Positions 31,175 through 40,947 of a stretch of 64,000 nucleotides of DNA are shown piece after piece (the stretch's first letter is position 1; each line of letters begins with the position of its first letter). Below the pieces are notes generated by a model. The model worked only from the letters and a program-made list of their open reading frames with translations, searched no databases and had not been told where the DNA came from. The position numbers and the translations under genes were made by a program. Origin of the DNA: JBGTFE01 sp049799955 (GTDB lineage: Bacteria; Acidobacteriota; Blastocatellia; Pyrinomonadales; Pyrinomonadaceae); the NCBI GenBank assembly GCA_049799955.1, contig JBARIW010000051.1:124001-188000 (forward strand), in the 5' to 3' direction.

Positions 31175-33094
31175 TTATAGAATTAAGCGTTTACCGCCCG
31201 CGCGGCGCGTCAACTTTTCGCGGTCGAAATATTCGAGCAGCGGAATCGCGTATTTGCGCGAAACGTTTGCCATATCTTTGAAAGCCGCGACATCGATTAA
31301 ACGGTCGGGCGAGGCGGCGGCAAAATCTTTTAAGTTTTTGACAAGCTCGCTTATCGCTTCGGCTGAAAAATAAAATTCTTCCGTAACTTTAACGACTTTG
31401 CCCGCGTTTACGAGAAGCTGAAAAACTTTGCGCGCGTGTTCGCGGCTGAGCTTTGCGCCAATAGTCGATTCGATTAAAGCGTCTTCCAGTTTCGGCGCTT
31501 CGAGTTTGGCGTTTTTATAAATTTTCTCCAGATTTTCGCGCAAAGCTTTTTCTTCGGCTGATAATTCGAGATTATGCGCGGCGAGCCTGACCGTTTCTTT
31601 TTCCGCCTTGATTTTACCGTCTTTTTCGAGATTTGCGAGAACGCTTTTAAATATCTCCGGCGGCAAATATGCAAAAACCTGTTCGCGCAGAGTTTCGCGC
31701 AAAATTCCGCGCGCGAGCGGCTCGCGTTTGTGGTGATTTTCGATTTCCGAGCGGGTTTTTGTTTTTAGATTTTCAAACGGAGTTCGCGCGATAAAAAAGC
31801 TTTCGGCTTCGATGACGGCTTTTTTCCCGGTATTTTCGGCAATCGCTTTTTGCAGAATCTCTGCGCGCAAGCCGGTTCGCGCCTGCAAATCGGCAAAGGT
31901 CAAGCCGCGTTCGCCCGCCGTTTCGAGATAAAGTTTTATTTGTTTGCTTTTGTCGTTTTCCGCTTCGATTAGGTTTTGCAGATATTTTCTGATGTTTTCG
32001 ATGTCTTTGCGCCTGTGCTTTTGCGCCAGCGCGTCCAAAATGCGCCCGCCCGCAATCGTGATTTGCGGCGAATAGCTGCGAATGATAAATCTCTCGTTCG
32101 GGATTGCGGCAACGGGCGTTTCAAGCCGCAGCTGGACGAAATCTTTTTCGCCTTTTTGAATTTCGCCTTCGTCATTCAAAACCTGAACACGCGCTAAAGC
32201 TTCGATTGTGCCGATGTGAACGCGAACGCGCTGGCGCGATTTGAGGCTTCGTTTCGCTTCTTTCAGAACTTCGACTTCCGCGTCGAAAATCTGCGTCGGG
32301 CGCAAAACTCCTTTTTCGCCGAGCATCATTCCGCGCTCGATTTCGGCGTGTTCGACGCCGCCGAGATTTACGGCTGTACGCTGTCCGGCGCGGGCGGTTT
32401 TCACGGATTCGCCGTAAGTTTGCAGACCGCGAACGCGAACCTTTTTCCCGGTCGGCAGAATTTCCATCTCCTGCGTCTCATTGATTTCGCCCGCCATCAA
32501 AGTTCCGGTAACGACCGCGCCGAAGCCTTTTACGGAAAAGCTCCGGTCAATCGGCAAACGCGCGACCGCTTCATTTTGTCTTTCGGGAATTTTCCGCGCG
32601 GCGTCGAGCAAAACGCATTTTAAGTCTTCGATTCCTTCGCCTGTTTTTGCGCTGACCGGAACGACCGGCGCGTTTTCGAGAAATGAATTTTCGACCAGTT
32701 CCGCCGCGTCGAGCCTGACCAGTTCGAGCAGTTCTTCATCGACAAGGTCGCTTTTCGTCAGAACGATAAGACCGTTTTTCGTTTCCAAAAGGCGGCAAAT
32801 CTCGAAATGCTCGCGCGTTTGCGGCATCACGCCTTCATCCGACGCGATGATGAGCAAAACGAAATCGATTCCGCTCGCGCCGGCGAGCATATTTTTGACG
32901 AATTTTTCGTGTCCGGGAACATCGACAAAACCTATTCTCAAATCGTCCAAATCAAGCTCGGCAAAGCCCAAATCTATCGTGATGCCGCGCTGCCGCTCTT
33001 CGGGCAAACGGTCGGCGTCAACGCCCGTTAAAGCCTTAACAAGCGCGGTTTTACCGTGGTCGATGTGTCCGGCTGTGCCGACGATTATGTCCAT
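31175..33094 (-). CDS. selB: Selenocysteine-specific elongation factor
   Basis: A 639-residue SelB. GTPase motifs: GTAGHIDHGKTALVKALTG (G1), RQRGITIDLGFAEL (G2), DVPGHEKF (G3), LTKSDLVDEE (G4). Domains II-III show FSVKGFGAVVTGTL and GLQTYGESVKTA. The long C-terminal part contains winged-helix repeats (LTFADLQARTGLRAEILQKA and others) that in SelB bind the SECIS hairpin. It delivers Sec-tRNA to UGA codons, so this organism probably makes selenoproteins, yet selA, selD and selC are not in this window. A hairpin repeat lies 5' of the ATG. Confidence 0.92.
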   Translation of the reverse strand: MDIIVGTAGHIDHGKTALVKALTGVDADRLPEERQRGITIDLGFAELDLDDLRIGFVDVPGHEKFVKNMLAGASGIDFVLLIIASDEGVMPQTREHFEICRLLETKNGLIVLTKSDLVDEELLELVRLDAAELVENSFLENAPVVPVSAKTGEGIEDLKCVLLDAARKIPERQNEAVARLPIDRSFSVKGFGAVVTGTLMAGEINETQEMEILPTGKKVRVRGLQTYGESVKTARAGQRTAVNLGGVEHAEIERGMMLGEKGVLRPTQIFDAEVEVLKEAKRSLKSRQRVRVHIGTIEALARVQVLNDEGEIQKGEKDFVQLRLETPVAAIPNERFIIRSYSPQITIAGGRILDALAQKHRRKDIENIRKYLQNLIEAENDKSKQIKLYLETAGERGLTFADLQARTGLRAEILQKAIAENTGKKAVIEAESFFIARTPFENLKTKTRSEIENHHKREPLARGILRETLREQVFAYLPPEIFKSVLANLEKDGKIKAEKETVRLAAHNLELSAEEKALRENLEKIYKNAKLEAPKLEDALIESTIGAKLSREHARKVFQLLVNAGKVVKVTEEFYFSAEAISELVKNLKDFAAASPDRLIDVAAFKDMANVSRKYAIPLLEYFDREKLTRRAGGKRLIL

Positions 33095-33097
33095 TGA

Positions 33098-33193
33098 TTG
33101 TAAGATTTAAGATTTAAGATTCAAGATTTAAGATTCAAAATTGAAAGCCCAAATCTTGAATCTTGAATCTTAAATTTTGAATCTTGAATCCTG
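33098..33193. repeat. Hairpin of GATTTAAGATTCAA units
   Basis: The left arm TTGTAAGATTTAAGATTTAA and ATTCAAGATTTAAGATTC pairs with AAATCTTGAATCTTGAATCT and TAAATTTTGAATCTTGAATC. Unit length is about 9-10 bp. It lies between the VWFA gene and selB and is the same family as the in-gene repeat at 19303. Confidence 0.88.
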
Positions 33194-33196
33194 CAT

Positions 33197-35314
33197 TTAC
33201 TTGATAACTTCAAAATCAATCCATTGCGAGGCTGTTTTATTCGCCGTCGTATCACGAATAATTATCTGCAAAATATATTCGCCCGTTTCCATATTCTGAT
33301 TAAGCCGCAGAAATGCGTAATCCGATATACGCGAGGCATCGGCTTGCGGCTGAAGCTCCAAAGGCTTTTCGCCCGTGTCCGCAAGAAGTTTTCCGTCTTT
33401 ATAAAGCCTGACCTGCTTGGTCAGTTTCGGCTGTTTTGTCGCGGCATCCGGCTTGGCATTGTAAATATTGTAAATATAAGCCAGCGCCGTTCCCGCCTGA
33501 TACTGCCGAATTGCTGGAATCGAGCTGACAAAAACCGGCGCGAAAGCGGCATTGGCTAGTCTTGTTTTCGGCAAAAGCGGCTTTCCTTCTTTGGTGATGT
33601 CGGTTGTAACCAAACCGGACATAGAGAAACCGCCTTTTTTGACATCGGGAATTTCTACAAAATCTCCAGCCGACCCGAGACGCTTTGAAACCGCGTCACG
33701 CACGGCTAAACGAAGACTGTAAAAACCGGATTTTTTAACGTTTATATCAGTGGAATAATCCAAGCCGTTCTGCAAAACCGTCTGAACGCCCTGTTTCGGA
33801 ATACGAATCGGGTATGTGCGATTTAGCTCTTCCATAACTTTGCCCTTTTCGTCAAGCAAAACGGCAACTACATCGAGAACCACTTTTTTCGTGCCGTCGG
33901 CTTCATCCGTAAAAGTCAAATCCTGTCCCTTAACGTGAAAAAGCGCGCGTATTAAGCCGCCTTCCGCCGGAGTGTTTTCGACCAGCATCGTCAGGCGAAT
34001 ATCCATTCCGTTTTCCCGGAGCGGCGAAGAAATCGCCTGGTACATCGTGCTGTTTTCCGATTTTAATTTCGGGCGCGTTTCGGTTTCGGCGCGACCGTAA
34101 AATCCTTTGCGTGAAGTAACTGTTAAATCCGCGCGTTTTAGCCTGACTTCGATTTTATGAAACTCCTTGCTCTTAAATGTTGCATCGTCGGGCTGATACC
34201 CGATGAGATAATAACCTCTTTCCGCGTCGAGGATTTTCCCGATTTCCGTATCGAGAAAATTTTTGTTGCGGATAAATTTTCCGCCCGTCGAATACGCCAG
34301 GTATGCCAAACCGTCGTTTAGCTGGCGTTCCTCATCTATGCGGCTTTGGCTTACCTGCGTGGTCTGCGACGTATCTACATCGTCTCTGGCTTCAATCATG
34401 CCCGGAACGGTTAAGCCCTTTTCGCTCATCGTGTAGAAAGCGACCGAAGAGCGGCTGGCTTTATCCGTAACCTCGCGCAAAGAATCCATAGCGTCGCTTC
34501 CGAACGGTATCGGAATACCTTCGGAGATGAAAAATACGATTTTTCGCTGCGGCAGATTTTTTAAGCGGTCGATGATAAAACTCAACACTCCAACCGTTCC
34601 TTTTATCTTGTCCCGGCTCTCTTCCGAAGCAATATTTTCCCTGTTTTTCTTATCCGTATCGTTAGTATTTAACCCGCCCGAATCGCTCGGATTTGACCTG
34701 TTTATCGAATTATTTCTCGCATCTTCGAAAGCGCTTCCGCAGCCGGAAGGAAACCAACTGACTTTATTGACGATTCGCCTGAGAACTTCCTTGTTTGAAG
34801 TGTACATCTGAAGCAGGCTGCTTCCGCCGCGCGTGCGGTAAATCGCCACTTTATCGTCGGGCAGCATCTGTTCGCTGATGAACTTTTTCATCGCGTCTCT
34901 GGCGGAGGCAAGCCCGTCGGGCGTAGCAAAACAATTTCCGTCGTCGATTACAAAGGTAATAATTCGTCCCTGATTCGAGCGAACGCTAATCGGCGGCAGC
35001 GGCAACGCTTTTTTATCCGTTTTATTTTTTTGCTGAGACTCGTTGGCGACTGTATTTTTCCCGGTAGTATAATAGCCGAAATTCGTGATTTTCTGCGGCT
35101 TGCCGTCCTGCAAAACCTCGAAATCTTCGGCGGTCAAATCCGTTACCTGTTTGCCGTCTTTATCCAGAACCAGCGCGTCAGTCAACACCAGTTCGGAACT
35201 GATGCGAATAATTTCTTTCTCGTCATCATCTACAGGCGTCGGCGTCGGGTTTTGGGCAAAAACGGAGATTGAAATCAAAAATAACAAAAAGATGGCGGCG
35301 GCAAAGTTTTTCAT
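33197..35314 (-). CDS. VWFA-related acidobacterial-type secreted protein, copy B
   Basis: A 705-residue exported protein with a signal peptide (MKNFAAAIFLLFLISISVFA, then QNPTPTPVDDD). Next a short Ig-like strand set (LVLTDALVLDKDGKQVTDLT, DFEVLQDGKPQKI), then a von Willebrand A domain (ITFVIDDGNCFATPDGLASA, VAIYRTRGGSSLL, KIVFFISEGIPIPFGS). This matches the VWFA-related domain of Acidobacteriota proteins (TIGR03436 type). The C-terminal 250 residues are beta-rich. The MIDAS motif is not the standard DxSxS but IDDGN, typical of this subfamily. It is tandem with a paralogue 62 bp upstream. The role is unknown; the pair marks the lineage. Confidence 0.87.
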   Translation of the reverse strand: MKNFAAAIFLLFLISISVFAQNPTPTPVDDDEKEIIRISSELVLTDALVLDKDGKQVTDLTAEDFEVLQDGKPQKITNFGYYTTGKNTVANESQQKNKTDKKALPLPPISVRSNQGRIITFVIDDGNCFATPDGLASARDAMKKFISEQMLPDDKVAIYRTRGGSSLLQMYTSNKEVLRRIVNKVSWFPSGCGSAFEDARNNSINRSNPSDSGGLNTNDTDKKNRENIASEESRDKIKGTVGVLSFIIDRLKNLPQRKIVFFISEGIPIPFGSDAMDSLREVTDKASRSSVAFYTMSEKGLTVPGMIEARDDVDTSQTTQVSQSRIDEERQLNDGLAYLAYSTGGKFIRNKNFLDTEIGKILDAERGYYLIGYQPDDATFKSKEFHKIEVRLKRADLTVTSRKGFYGRAETETRPKLKSENSTMYQAISSPLRENGMDIRLTMLVENTPAEGGLIRALFHVKGQDLTFTDEADGTKKVVLDVVAVLLDEKGKVMEELNRTYPIRIPKQGVQTVLQNGLDYSTDINVKKSGFYSLRLAVRDAVSKRLGSAGDFVEIPDVKKGGFSMSGLVTTDITKEGKPLLPKTRLANAAFAPVFVSSIPAIRQYQAGTALAYIYNIYNAKPDAATKQPKLTKQVRLYKDGKLLADTGEKPLELQPQADASRISDYAFLRLNQNMETGEYILQIIIRDTTANKTASQWIDFEVIK

Positions 35315-35376
35315 ATATGACTCCCGTAATTTCGTAAAATGTCCGATTTTTAATCAAGTTCTTATTTTTCGGTCTT

Positions 35377-37563
35377 TTATTGAACAATTTCAAATTCGAC
35401 AAACTGCGTAACAAACTGCGCTTTTTTGTCGTTCGAATTGTCAAAAACAATCACCTGCAAAACGTAGTTTCCGGCTTCCAGATTGTTTCCGAGCGTAATT
35501 GCGGTCGAAGCCTGCAAGCGCTGCAAATCGTTCTGACCACTCGCATTATACGGCGTCGGGCTGCCTTCGAAAACAACTTTCCCGTCGCGGATGAGCCGCG
35601 TTTGAAGCTCTAGCCGCGGAAGCTGCGTTTTGCTTGCTTCGAGGTTGTAAATCACATAATTCGCACGCAGAATCGTCCCTCGGTTGAAGCGACGCACTGC
35701 CGTATCCAGATAAGCGCTCCTGTCATTTTTAACCTGTTTTTGTCCGAGCGGAAGACTTTTCCATTCTCCGGGCGTAAAATTCTGCAAAACCAGCCCGGAA
35801 AGCGTTAGTTTGTTTTTTTTCAGGTTCGGAACTTCGATAAACTGCGACGCAGCACCGATTTTTCGGCTCGCCGCATCTATCAACGCGATGCGAAACTGGT
35901 AAGCGCCGGTTTTTACAATCGATATCGGCAAATCATAGATGATTCCCCTTTCACGTACTTTGGAAAACTGTTCTTTAGTAAATTTCAGTTCCTTCGAATT
36001 GATGTTGTTACCGGCTGCGGCTCCGTTGGAATCGAAAATCATCGCGGCGACATCAAATTTGGCATGATATAAACCGTCGGAAGCGTCGTTCGTAAACGTT
36101 AAATCGTTCGGGTCGATATAAAGAATCGAATGAATAAAGCTTCTGTTTTGTTCGTCGTTGTAAAAAATCGAATACAAGTCGAGATTTATTTCGTCCGCGC
36201 CGAAAGGAGATATTAAAGCATCGACAAGCCTTTGCTGCGGGGTCTTTCGCTCTTCGACGGTCTGCTTATATTTTTCGTCGCTGATGCCGAAAAAGCCGCT
36301 TCGATACCGCACTTTTAAATCCGGTCGGTTAACTTTTACTTCCAGTTTGTTAAATTTATTTTTTTTCAGGTCGAAGGTTTCCGCGTCCGGCTGATAGCCG
36401 AGCAGGTAATAGCTGTTCTGGTCATCTACGGCTTTGCGCAAGCCTTTGCCAAGGTCGTTTTGATTGACGAAAGGAAATCCGCCCGTCTGATACGCCAGAA
36501 AACGAAGACTCTGCTGCGTATCGATGAGACTGTCGTTGCGCGTGTTGAGCCGCTGCTCTATCTGCTCGGCGCTCATCCTAAACGTATTATCGGCTGCTTC
36601 GAGCGCCAGTGGATTTATCAAGCCGCGCGGGTCGAGCGTATAAAGCACGACCGACGAACGATTCGCCAAATCGGCGAGAACTCTCATCTGGTCGAAAATC
36701 CGGTTGGAGTTTTGAAGCCCGCCGCCGCCTTTTGAAAAAATCGGGAAGCCTTCCGAGATAAGCATCAGCGATTTTCGACCGGGCAAATCGCGCATTCCGC
36801 GAATAACGTAGCTTATCGCGCCGAGCGAGCCGACAGAAAAATTCTCGGTGCGAGTTTCCTCAATCTGTTTTTCAAATTCGGCGTCTTCCTTTTGCCCGGT
36901 GATATTTTTGTCGCCGCCGTCGGCGGTTTCTCCGCTCATTTGCTCCTTAAAAGTTGGAGTAATCGGGTCGAAAGAGCCGATTCCGCCGCGTCCCTGCGGA
37001 TTCCATCGAATCTTTTCGATTGCCGCCAAAAGAAGTTTTTTGTCCGAAGTAAACGATTGCAGTGCGCCGATTCCGGTTCCGGTTCTGATAATCGCTACGA
37101 GGTCGCCTTCCTGCATCCGCTCGCTGATAAATTTTCTCAGATTCTGCTTGACCCAACCGACGTTGTCGAATGAAATGCCCAAATCGTCAACCACAATCGC
37201 ATATGTGCGGCGAACTTCTTCCTGTTTCAATTTTACGGGCGGAAGCGGAACGGAAATTTGGTTTTTCGCGCTTTTCTGCTGCGCTGTATTTTCCAGCTTG
37301 TTTGTTTGCGGATTAACGGTGATAAAAGAAAAATTGGTAAGGTCCTGTTTCTTGCCGTTCTCGAAAACCTCAAAATCTTCGGGCTTTAAATCCGTCACTA
37401 TTTTGCCGTCCTTATCAGTAACCGTAACATCAATCTGAATTAAATTCGTTGAGATTTTTATCGAATCATCGTCGGCGACCGGCGGAGTGGAAGACGGGAT
37501 TTGAGCAAAAGCGGAAATTGAAAGTAAGAATAATAAAAGCGTGATGAAAAAAAAGCGTCTCAT
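35377..37563 (-). CDS. VWFA-related acidobacterial-type secreted protein, copy A
   Basis: A 728-residue paralogue of the next gene: signal peptide MRRFFFITLLLFLLSISAFA, N-terminal strands LIQIDVTVTDKDGKIVTDLK and DFEVFENGKKQ, VWFA domain (TYAIVVDDLGISFDNVGWVK, LVAIIRTGTGIGALQ, KSLMLISEGFPIFS), then a long beta-rich part ending AQFVTQFVEFEIVQ. Both copies share the AYQTGG(F/K)F and YYLLGYQPD(A/D)xTF segments. AGGAG lies ahead of the ATG. Two such genes in a row suggest a duplication; they probably act at or outside the inner membrane, with no pathway known. Confidence 0.87.
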   Translation of the reverse strand: MRRFFFITLLLFLLSISAFAQIPSSTPPVADDDSIKISTNLIQIDVTVTDKDGKIVTDLKPEDFEVFENGKKQDLTNFSFITVNPQTNKLENTAQQKSAKNQISVPLPPVKLKQEEVRRTYAIVVDDLGISFDNVGWVKQNLRKFISERMQEGDLVAIIRTGTGIGALQSFTSDKKLLLAAIEKIRWNPQGRGGIGSFDPITPTFKEQMSGETADGGDKNITGQKEDAEFEKQIEETRTENFSVGSLGAISYVIRGMRDLPGRKSLMLISEGFPIFSKGGGGLQNSNRIFDQMRVLADLANRSSVVLYTLDPRGLINPLALEAADNTFRMSAEQIEQRLNTRNDSLIDTQQSLRFLAYQTGGFPFVNQNDLGKGLRKAVDDQNSYYLLGYQPDAETFDLKKNKFNKLEVKVNRPDLKVRYRSGFFGISDEKYKQTVEERKTPQQRLVDALISPFGADEINLDLYSIFYNDEQNRSFIHSILYIDPNDLTFTNDASDGLYHAKFDVAAMIFDSNGAAAGNNINSKELKFTKEQFSKVRERGIIYDLPISIVKTGAYQFRIALIDAASRKIGAASQFIEVPNLKKNKLTLSGLVLQNFTPGEWKSLPLGQKQVKNDRSAYLDTAVRRFNRGTILRANYVIYNLEASKTQLPRLELQTRLIRDGKVVFEGSPTPYNASGQNDLQRLQASTAITLGNNLEAGNYVLQVIVFDNSNDKKAQFVTQFVEFEIVQ

Positions 37564-37660
37564 TTTTAACTCCTAAAACTTATAAATTGTCAGGTTTATC
37601 TAAAAACAAGATTAGCGAATTTAGCGGAAAAAGTCATCAATTTTCCGGCTTCACGCGTTC

Positions 37661-39787
37661 TTAGCTTTCATTATTTTTATATTCTTCCAATTTTCGATAA
37701 AGCGTTTTTCGACCGATATTCAACAGCCGTGAAGCGCGTGATTTATCGCCGTTCGTGTAGTCGAGCGTTGCTTCGATAACTTGTTTCTCGATTTCGTCCA
37801 TCGCGGAAGGCAGTTCTATTTCGATGCCGATTGAGTTGCCTTCGCTCGCCGCTTTCGCTCTTTCGTGCCGCGCCTGCGCGAAGGCTTCAAATGCGCGTTT
37901 GCTGATTGCTTCGGGCAAATCGTCAAGCTCAATCTGCCTGCCGGAAGCGATAATCACGGCTCGCTCGATAGCGTTTTCAAGCTCGCGCACGTTGCCGAGC
38001 CATTCGTAATTAACCAGCGCGCGCAAAGCTTCTTTTGAAATGCCGGACACAAAGCGCCCGGTTTTTTCCTTGTAAGTTTCGAGAAAATGAAAAACCAGAA
38101 GGTGTATGTCTTCGGCGCGTTCACGAAGCGGCGGCAGCGTAATCGGGAAAACCGACAGGCGATAATATAAATCTTTTCTAAACTTTCCCTCTTCAATCGC
38201 TTTTTCCAAATCGATATTCGTCGCGGCAATCACGCGCGCGTCCGTTTTTATAACTTCCTTACCGCCGATGCGCGTCAATTCGCCGTCCTGCAAAACTCTG
38301 AGCAGACGAACCTGCGCCGAAAGCGACATTTCACCGATTTCGTCCAGAAAAAGCGAGCCGCCGTCGGCTTCTTCAAAACGTCCCTGACGCTGCGCCCGCG
38401 CATCCGTAAACGCGCCTTTTTCGTGTCCGAAAAGCTCCGATTCGAGCAAAGTTTCGGGAATCGCGCCGCAGTTTATTTTCACAAAAGGCTTGTTTTCGCG
38501 CCCCGAATTGTAGTGAATCAGATTTGCCAGAAGCTCTTTTCCCGTTCCCGATTCGCCCTGAATCAAAACGGTCGTATTCGTGTCGGCGACGTTAAAAGCA
38601 AGCTCGATAGCGCGGCGAATCGTCGGCGCTTGCCCGATAATTTCGCTGTGGCGCTGGTGAAGCTCGGTTTTCAAACGCATCACTTCCGCCGAAAGCTGGT
38701 CGCGTTCGAGCGCCGTTCCGATTTGGTCGGAAATTCCTTCAACCAAAGCGACATCGTGGTCGGCAAAAGGCTTTGCGGTTTCTTCGCCCCAGACGAAACC
38801 GAGCAGCCCGAAGGCTTGACCGCCGACGCGAACCGGCGCGACGAGTGCGGCTTTTCCGCCAAGCTGCGAATTAAAAATAAGCCGAATCGCAAACGGCAAT
38901 TGTGTATCAATTAATCGCCGCGTTTTGCCTTCGCGAAGCATTTCGCCGAGCGCCGGAAACGGCTCGATGTCGAGCGATTGATTGTGGCTTTCAATCATCT
39001 GCAAAACCTTGTTCGGCTTGACGTTAGGCGAAGATATAAACGACGCGAGCGATATTTTCTTGCCCGTCTGGTCAAGCACGCCGAGAGCGCCGTAATCCGC
39101 GCCGACGAGCGCGACCGCGCGTTCAAGAACTTTGGCGGAAACGACCTTGAAATCCGAATGAGAATTGAGCGTGTTGGCGATTTCCAGAAGCGCGTTCGTG
39201 CGCTGCGTTTCCTGTTCCTGCGCCACATAAAGACTCGTATATTGATAGCCGATGGCGAGCTGCTGCGCGATTGAATCGAGAAAAGCGACTTCCTCGTCGA
39301 GCCATTCGCGCGGCGCGTGCGTGTCGTGAAGTCCGAGAAGTCCGAGAACTTTTCCGCTCAAAATAATCGGCACAATCAGAAGCGATTTCGTCTCCAGCGC
39401 TTTTGTAAAAAATTTGAGCGTCGCGTCTTTCGCTTTCGACGTGTCATTGATGCGAACCGGCTTTGTCAGGTCGAAATACTCGGAAAGCTTTTCGGTATTA
39501 AAGGGAATCGTCGTCCCTTCGCTTTGCGGAATCGTTTCATCCTTGCGCCATTCGTGGCTGATTCGAAGCTCGCTTTCGCTCGTCAGCTGCAAAAGGTCGC
39601 AGCGGTCAGCCTGCATCATTCTTCCGAGCTCGGAAACGACGACGCGAAGAAATCTTTCGAGGTCGATATTGGTCGGCAAATCGCGCGCGAGCCGGTCGAT
39701 AATCGCCTCGCGGGCTTCGTGCATCTTGATTTTGCGCTCTAATGAAAAGGCTTCGGGAATCGGCGGAGCTTCGAGTTCGATTTTCAT
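37661..39787 (-). CDS. Sigma-54-dependent activator with two GAF domains
   Basis: A 708-residue enhancer-binding protein. Two GAF domains fill residues ~20-370 (MQADRCDLLQL, LLIVPIILSGKVLGLLGLHD; VGADYGALGVLDQTGKK, AALVAPVRVGGQAFGLLGF). The AAA+ core has Walker A GESGTGKELLANLI, ELFGHEKGAFTDARAQRQGR where the sigma-contact loop reads GAFTDA instead of GAFTGA, Walker B SLFLDEIGEMS and LPPLRERAEDI. The Fis-type HTH is at the C-terminus (DKSRASRLLNIGRKTLYRKL). No receiver domain, so a small ligand or redox signal sensed by GAF is likely. It is not adjacent to a clear target operon; a small palindrome lies upstream. Confidence 0.9.
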   Translation of the reverse strand: MKIELEAPPIPEAFSLERKIKMHEAREAIIDRLARDLPTNIDLERFLRVVVSELGRMMQADRCDLLQLTSESELRISHEWRKDETIPQSEGTTIPFNTEKLSEYFDLTKPVRINDTSKAKDATLKFFTKALETKSLLIVPIILSGKVLGLLGLHDTHAPREWLDEEVAFLDSIAQQLAIGYQYTSLYVAQEQETQRTNALLEIANTLNSHSDFKVVSAKVLERAVALVGADYGALGVLDQTGKKISLASFISSPNVKPNKVLQMIESHNQSLDIEPFPALGEMLREGKTRRLIDTQLPFAIRLIFNSQLGGKAALVAPVRVGGQAFGLLGFVWGEETAKPFADHDVALVEGISDQIGTALERDQLSAEVMRLKTELHQRHSEIIGQAPTIRRAIELAFNVADTNTTVLIQGESGTGKELLANLIHYNSGRENKPFVKINCGAIPETLLESELFGHEKGAFTDARAQRQGRFEEADGGSLFLDEIGEMSLSAQVRLLRVLQDGELTRIGGKEVIKTDARVIAATNIDLEKAIEEGKFRKDLYYRLSVFPITLPPLRERAEDIHLLVFHFLETYKEKTGRFVSGISKEALRALVNYEWLGNVRELENAIERAVIIASGRQIELDDLPEAISKRAFEAFAQARHERAKAASEGNSIGIEIELPSAMDEIEKQVIEATLDYTNGDKSRASRLLNIGRKTLYRKLEEYKNNES

Positions 39788-39847
39788 AATGTAAGAAATG
39801 GCGTAGAAATTACCTGTCTTACTTCATCATCGTTTTTTTACGATATA

Positions 39848-39860
39848 TGTCAAGTTGACA
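39848..39860. promoter_or_regulatory. Palindrome upstream of the sigma-54 activator
   Basis: TGTCAAGTTGACA is a 6-bp inverted repeat around one base, 60 bp ahead of the activator start. It could be an operator, for example for self-control. It is a pattern only. Confidence 0.3.
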
Positions 39861-39897
39861 CAAGGCGAGTTTAGATTGTGTTTTTTAGATGCAGAAA

Positions 39898-39982
39898 AAG
39901 GTAATAAGTAATAGGTAATAGGTAATTAGTAAAAACCTATCACCAATTACCTATCACCAATTACTTATTACCAATTACCCCT
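39898..39982. repeat. Hairpin of TAGGTAATA/CCAATTACC units
   Basis: AAGGTAATAAGTAATAGGTA and ATAGGTAATTAGT pair with CACCAATTACCTATCACCAA and TTACTTATTACC around AAAAACCTAT. Same unit family as 1622 and 2904. It lies between the TPR lipoprotein and the activator. Confidence 0.85.
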
Positions 39983-39985
39983 TAT

Positions 39986-40876
39986 CTATTTATTCGTGTT
40001 TGAAGGTTTAACCGGGGTTGTAGCTCCATCCGGCGTCGCTGATGTGTTTGTGTTTGCTTTTTGCTTCGGAGTTTCCAACGGCTTGTTTTTATCTTCCTGT
40101 TTCTGAATTTCCTTTTTGGCAAAATCGATTCGGCGTCTTCCGTCTTCGGCGCTTTCGAGCATTTCCTGCGCCAAAATATTTTCCGCGTCTAATTCGATAG
40201 CTTTTTTCAAAGCGCGCACCGCTTCGTCATATTGCGCGAGCTTCATCAGAATCTTGCCGAGCTCGGTTTGATATTCGCTGTTTTCGGGTTGGAGTTTGAC
40301 GGCTTCGCGAAAGGCTTTTAGGGCGTCGGCGTCTTCATTGAGCTTGTCGTAGGAACGTCCGAGAAAAAATTGCGCGACATCGTCTTTCGGATTTTTCGCA
40401 AGGAATTTTTTATAAACTTTGACGGCATTTTCAAACGCTTTTTCAGATTTTTTTGTCCTGACGGGCTCTTCTTCCTTTTTGCTTTTCGATTTCGTTTTCG
40501 GAGTCGGCGTCGGTTCTTCTTCGGTCGTCGCGACGGCGGGCATCGTTTCTTCAAGCTTTTCGAGAATCGCGTAGGAAATTCCGAGCTTGAAATACGCTTC
40601 GCCAAAATCGGGATTCAAATCGACGGCTTGTTTATAGGCTTCGATTGCCAATTCAATGTCGTTCGCGTCAAAAAGCTTGTTGCCTTCGGCAAAAGCGGTT
40701 TCCGCGTCCGTAAAGGTCGGCAACGGAGTCGCTTCGACTTTTACGTTTGCCGGAGCAGCTTCGACATTCGCAGCCGGAGTCTGCGCGTTTATATTTTGAT
40801 TTGAACCGTTTTTTGAACAATTAAACTGGAAAACCAAAAATGCGCTTAAAAATAAATTTATAAAAACCTTTTTCAT
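39986..40876 (-). CDS. TPR-repeat protein, probably exported/lipoprotein
   Basis: A 296-residue protein. N-terminus MKKVFINLFLSAFLVFQFNC ends in a Cys that could be lipidated, although the residues before it (FN) are not a standard lipobox. After a Pro/Ala-rich spacer, TPR motifs run from ~60: EGNKLFDANDIELAIEAYKQ, AVDLNPDFGEAYFKLGISYA, then two more near KAFENAVKVYKKFLAKNPKD and REAVKLQPENSEYQTELGKI. A basic KTKSKSKKEEE insert breaks the array. TPRs bind other proteins; the partner is unknown. A repeat hairpin follows the stop. Confidence 0.75.
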   Translation of the reverse strand: MKKVFINLFLSAFLVFQFNCSKNGSNQNINAQTPAANVEAAPANVKVEATPLPTFTDAETAFAEGNKLFDANDIELAIEAYKQAVDLNPDFGEAYFKLGISYAILEKLEETMPAVATTEEEPTPTPKTKSKSKKEEEPVRTKKSEKAFENAVKVYKKFLAKNPKDDVAQFFLGRSYDKLNEDADALKAFREAVKLQPENSEYQTELGKILMKLAQYDEAVRALKKAIELDAENILAQEMLESAEDGRRRIDFAKKEIQKQEDKNKPLETPKQKANTNTSATPDGATTPVKPSNTNK

Positions 40877-40947
40877 ATTTTTCTCTAAAACAAATTTAAC
40901 GCTTCAAACATTAGAAGCAAAATAGCGGAAATTTGTTTGTTGAGGAT

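Noticed and set aside
28284..33193. CRISPR arrays
   Set aside because: The tandem units are too short, contain no unique spacers and fold back on themselves. No cas gene is present.
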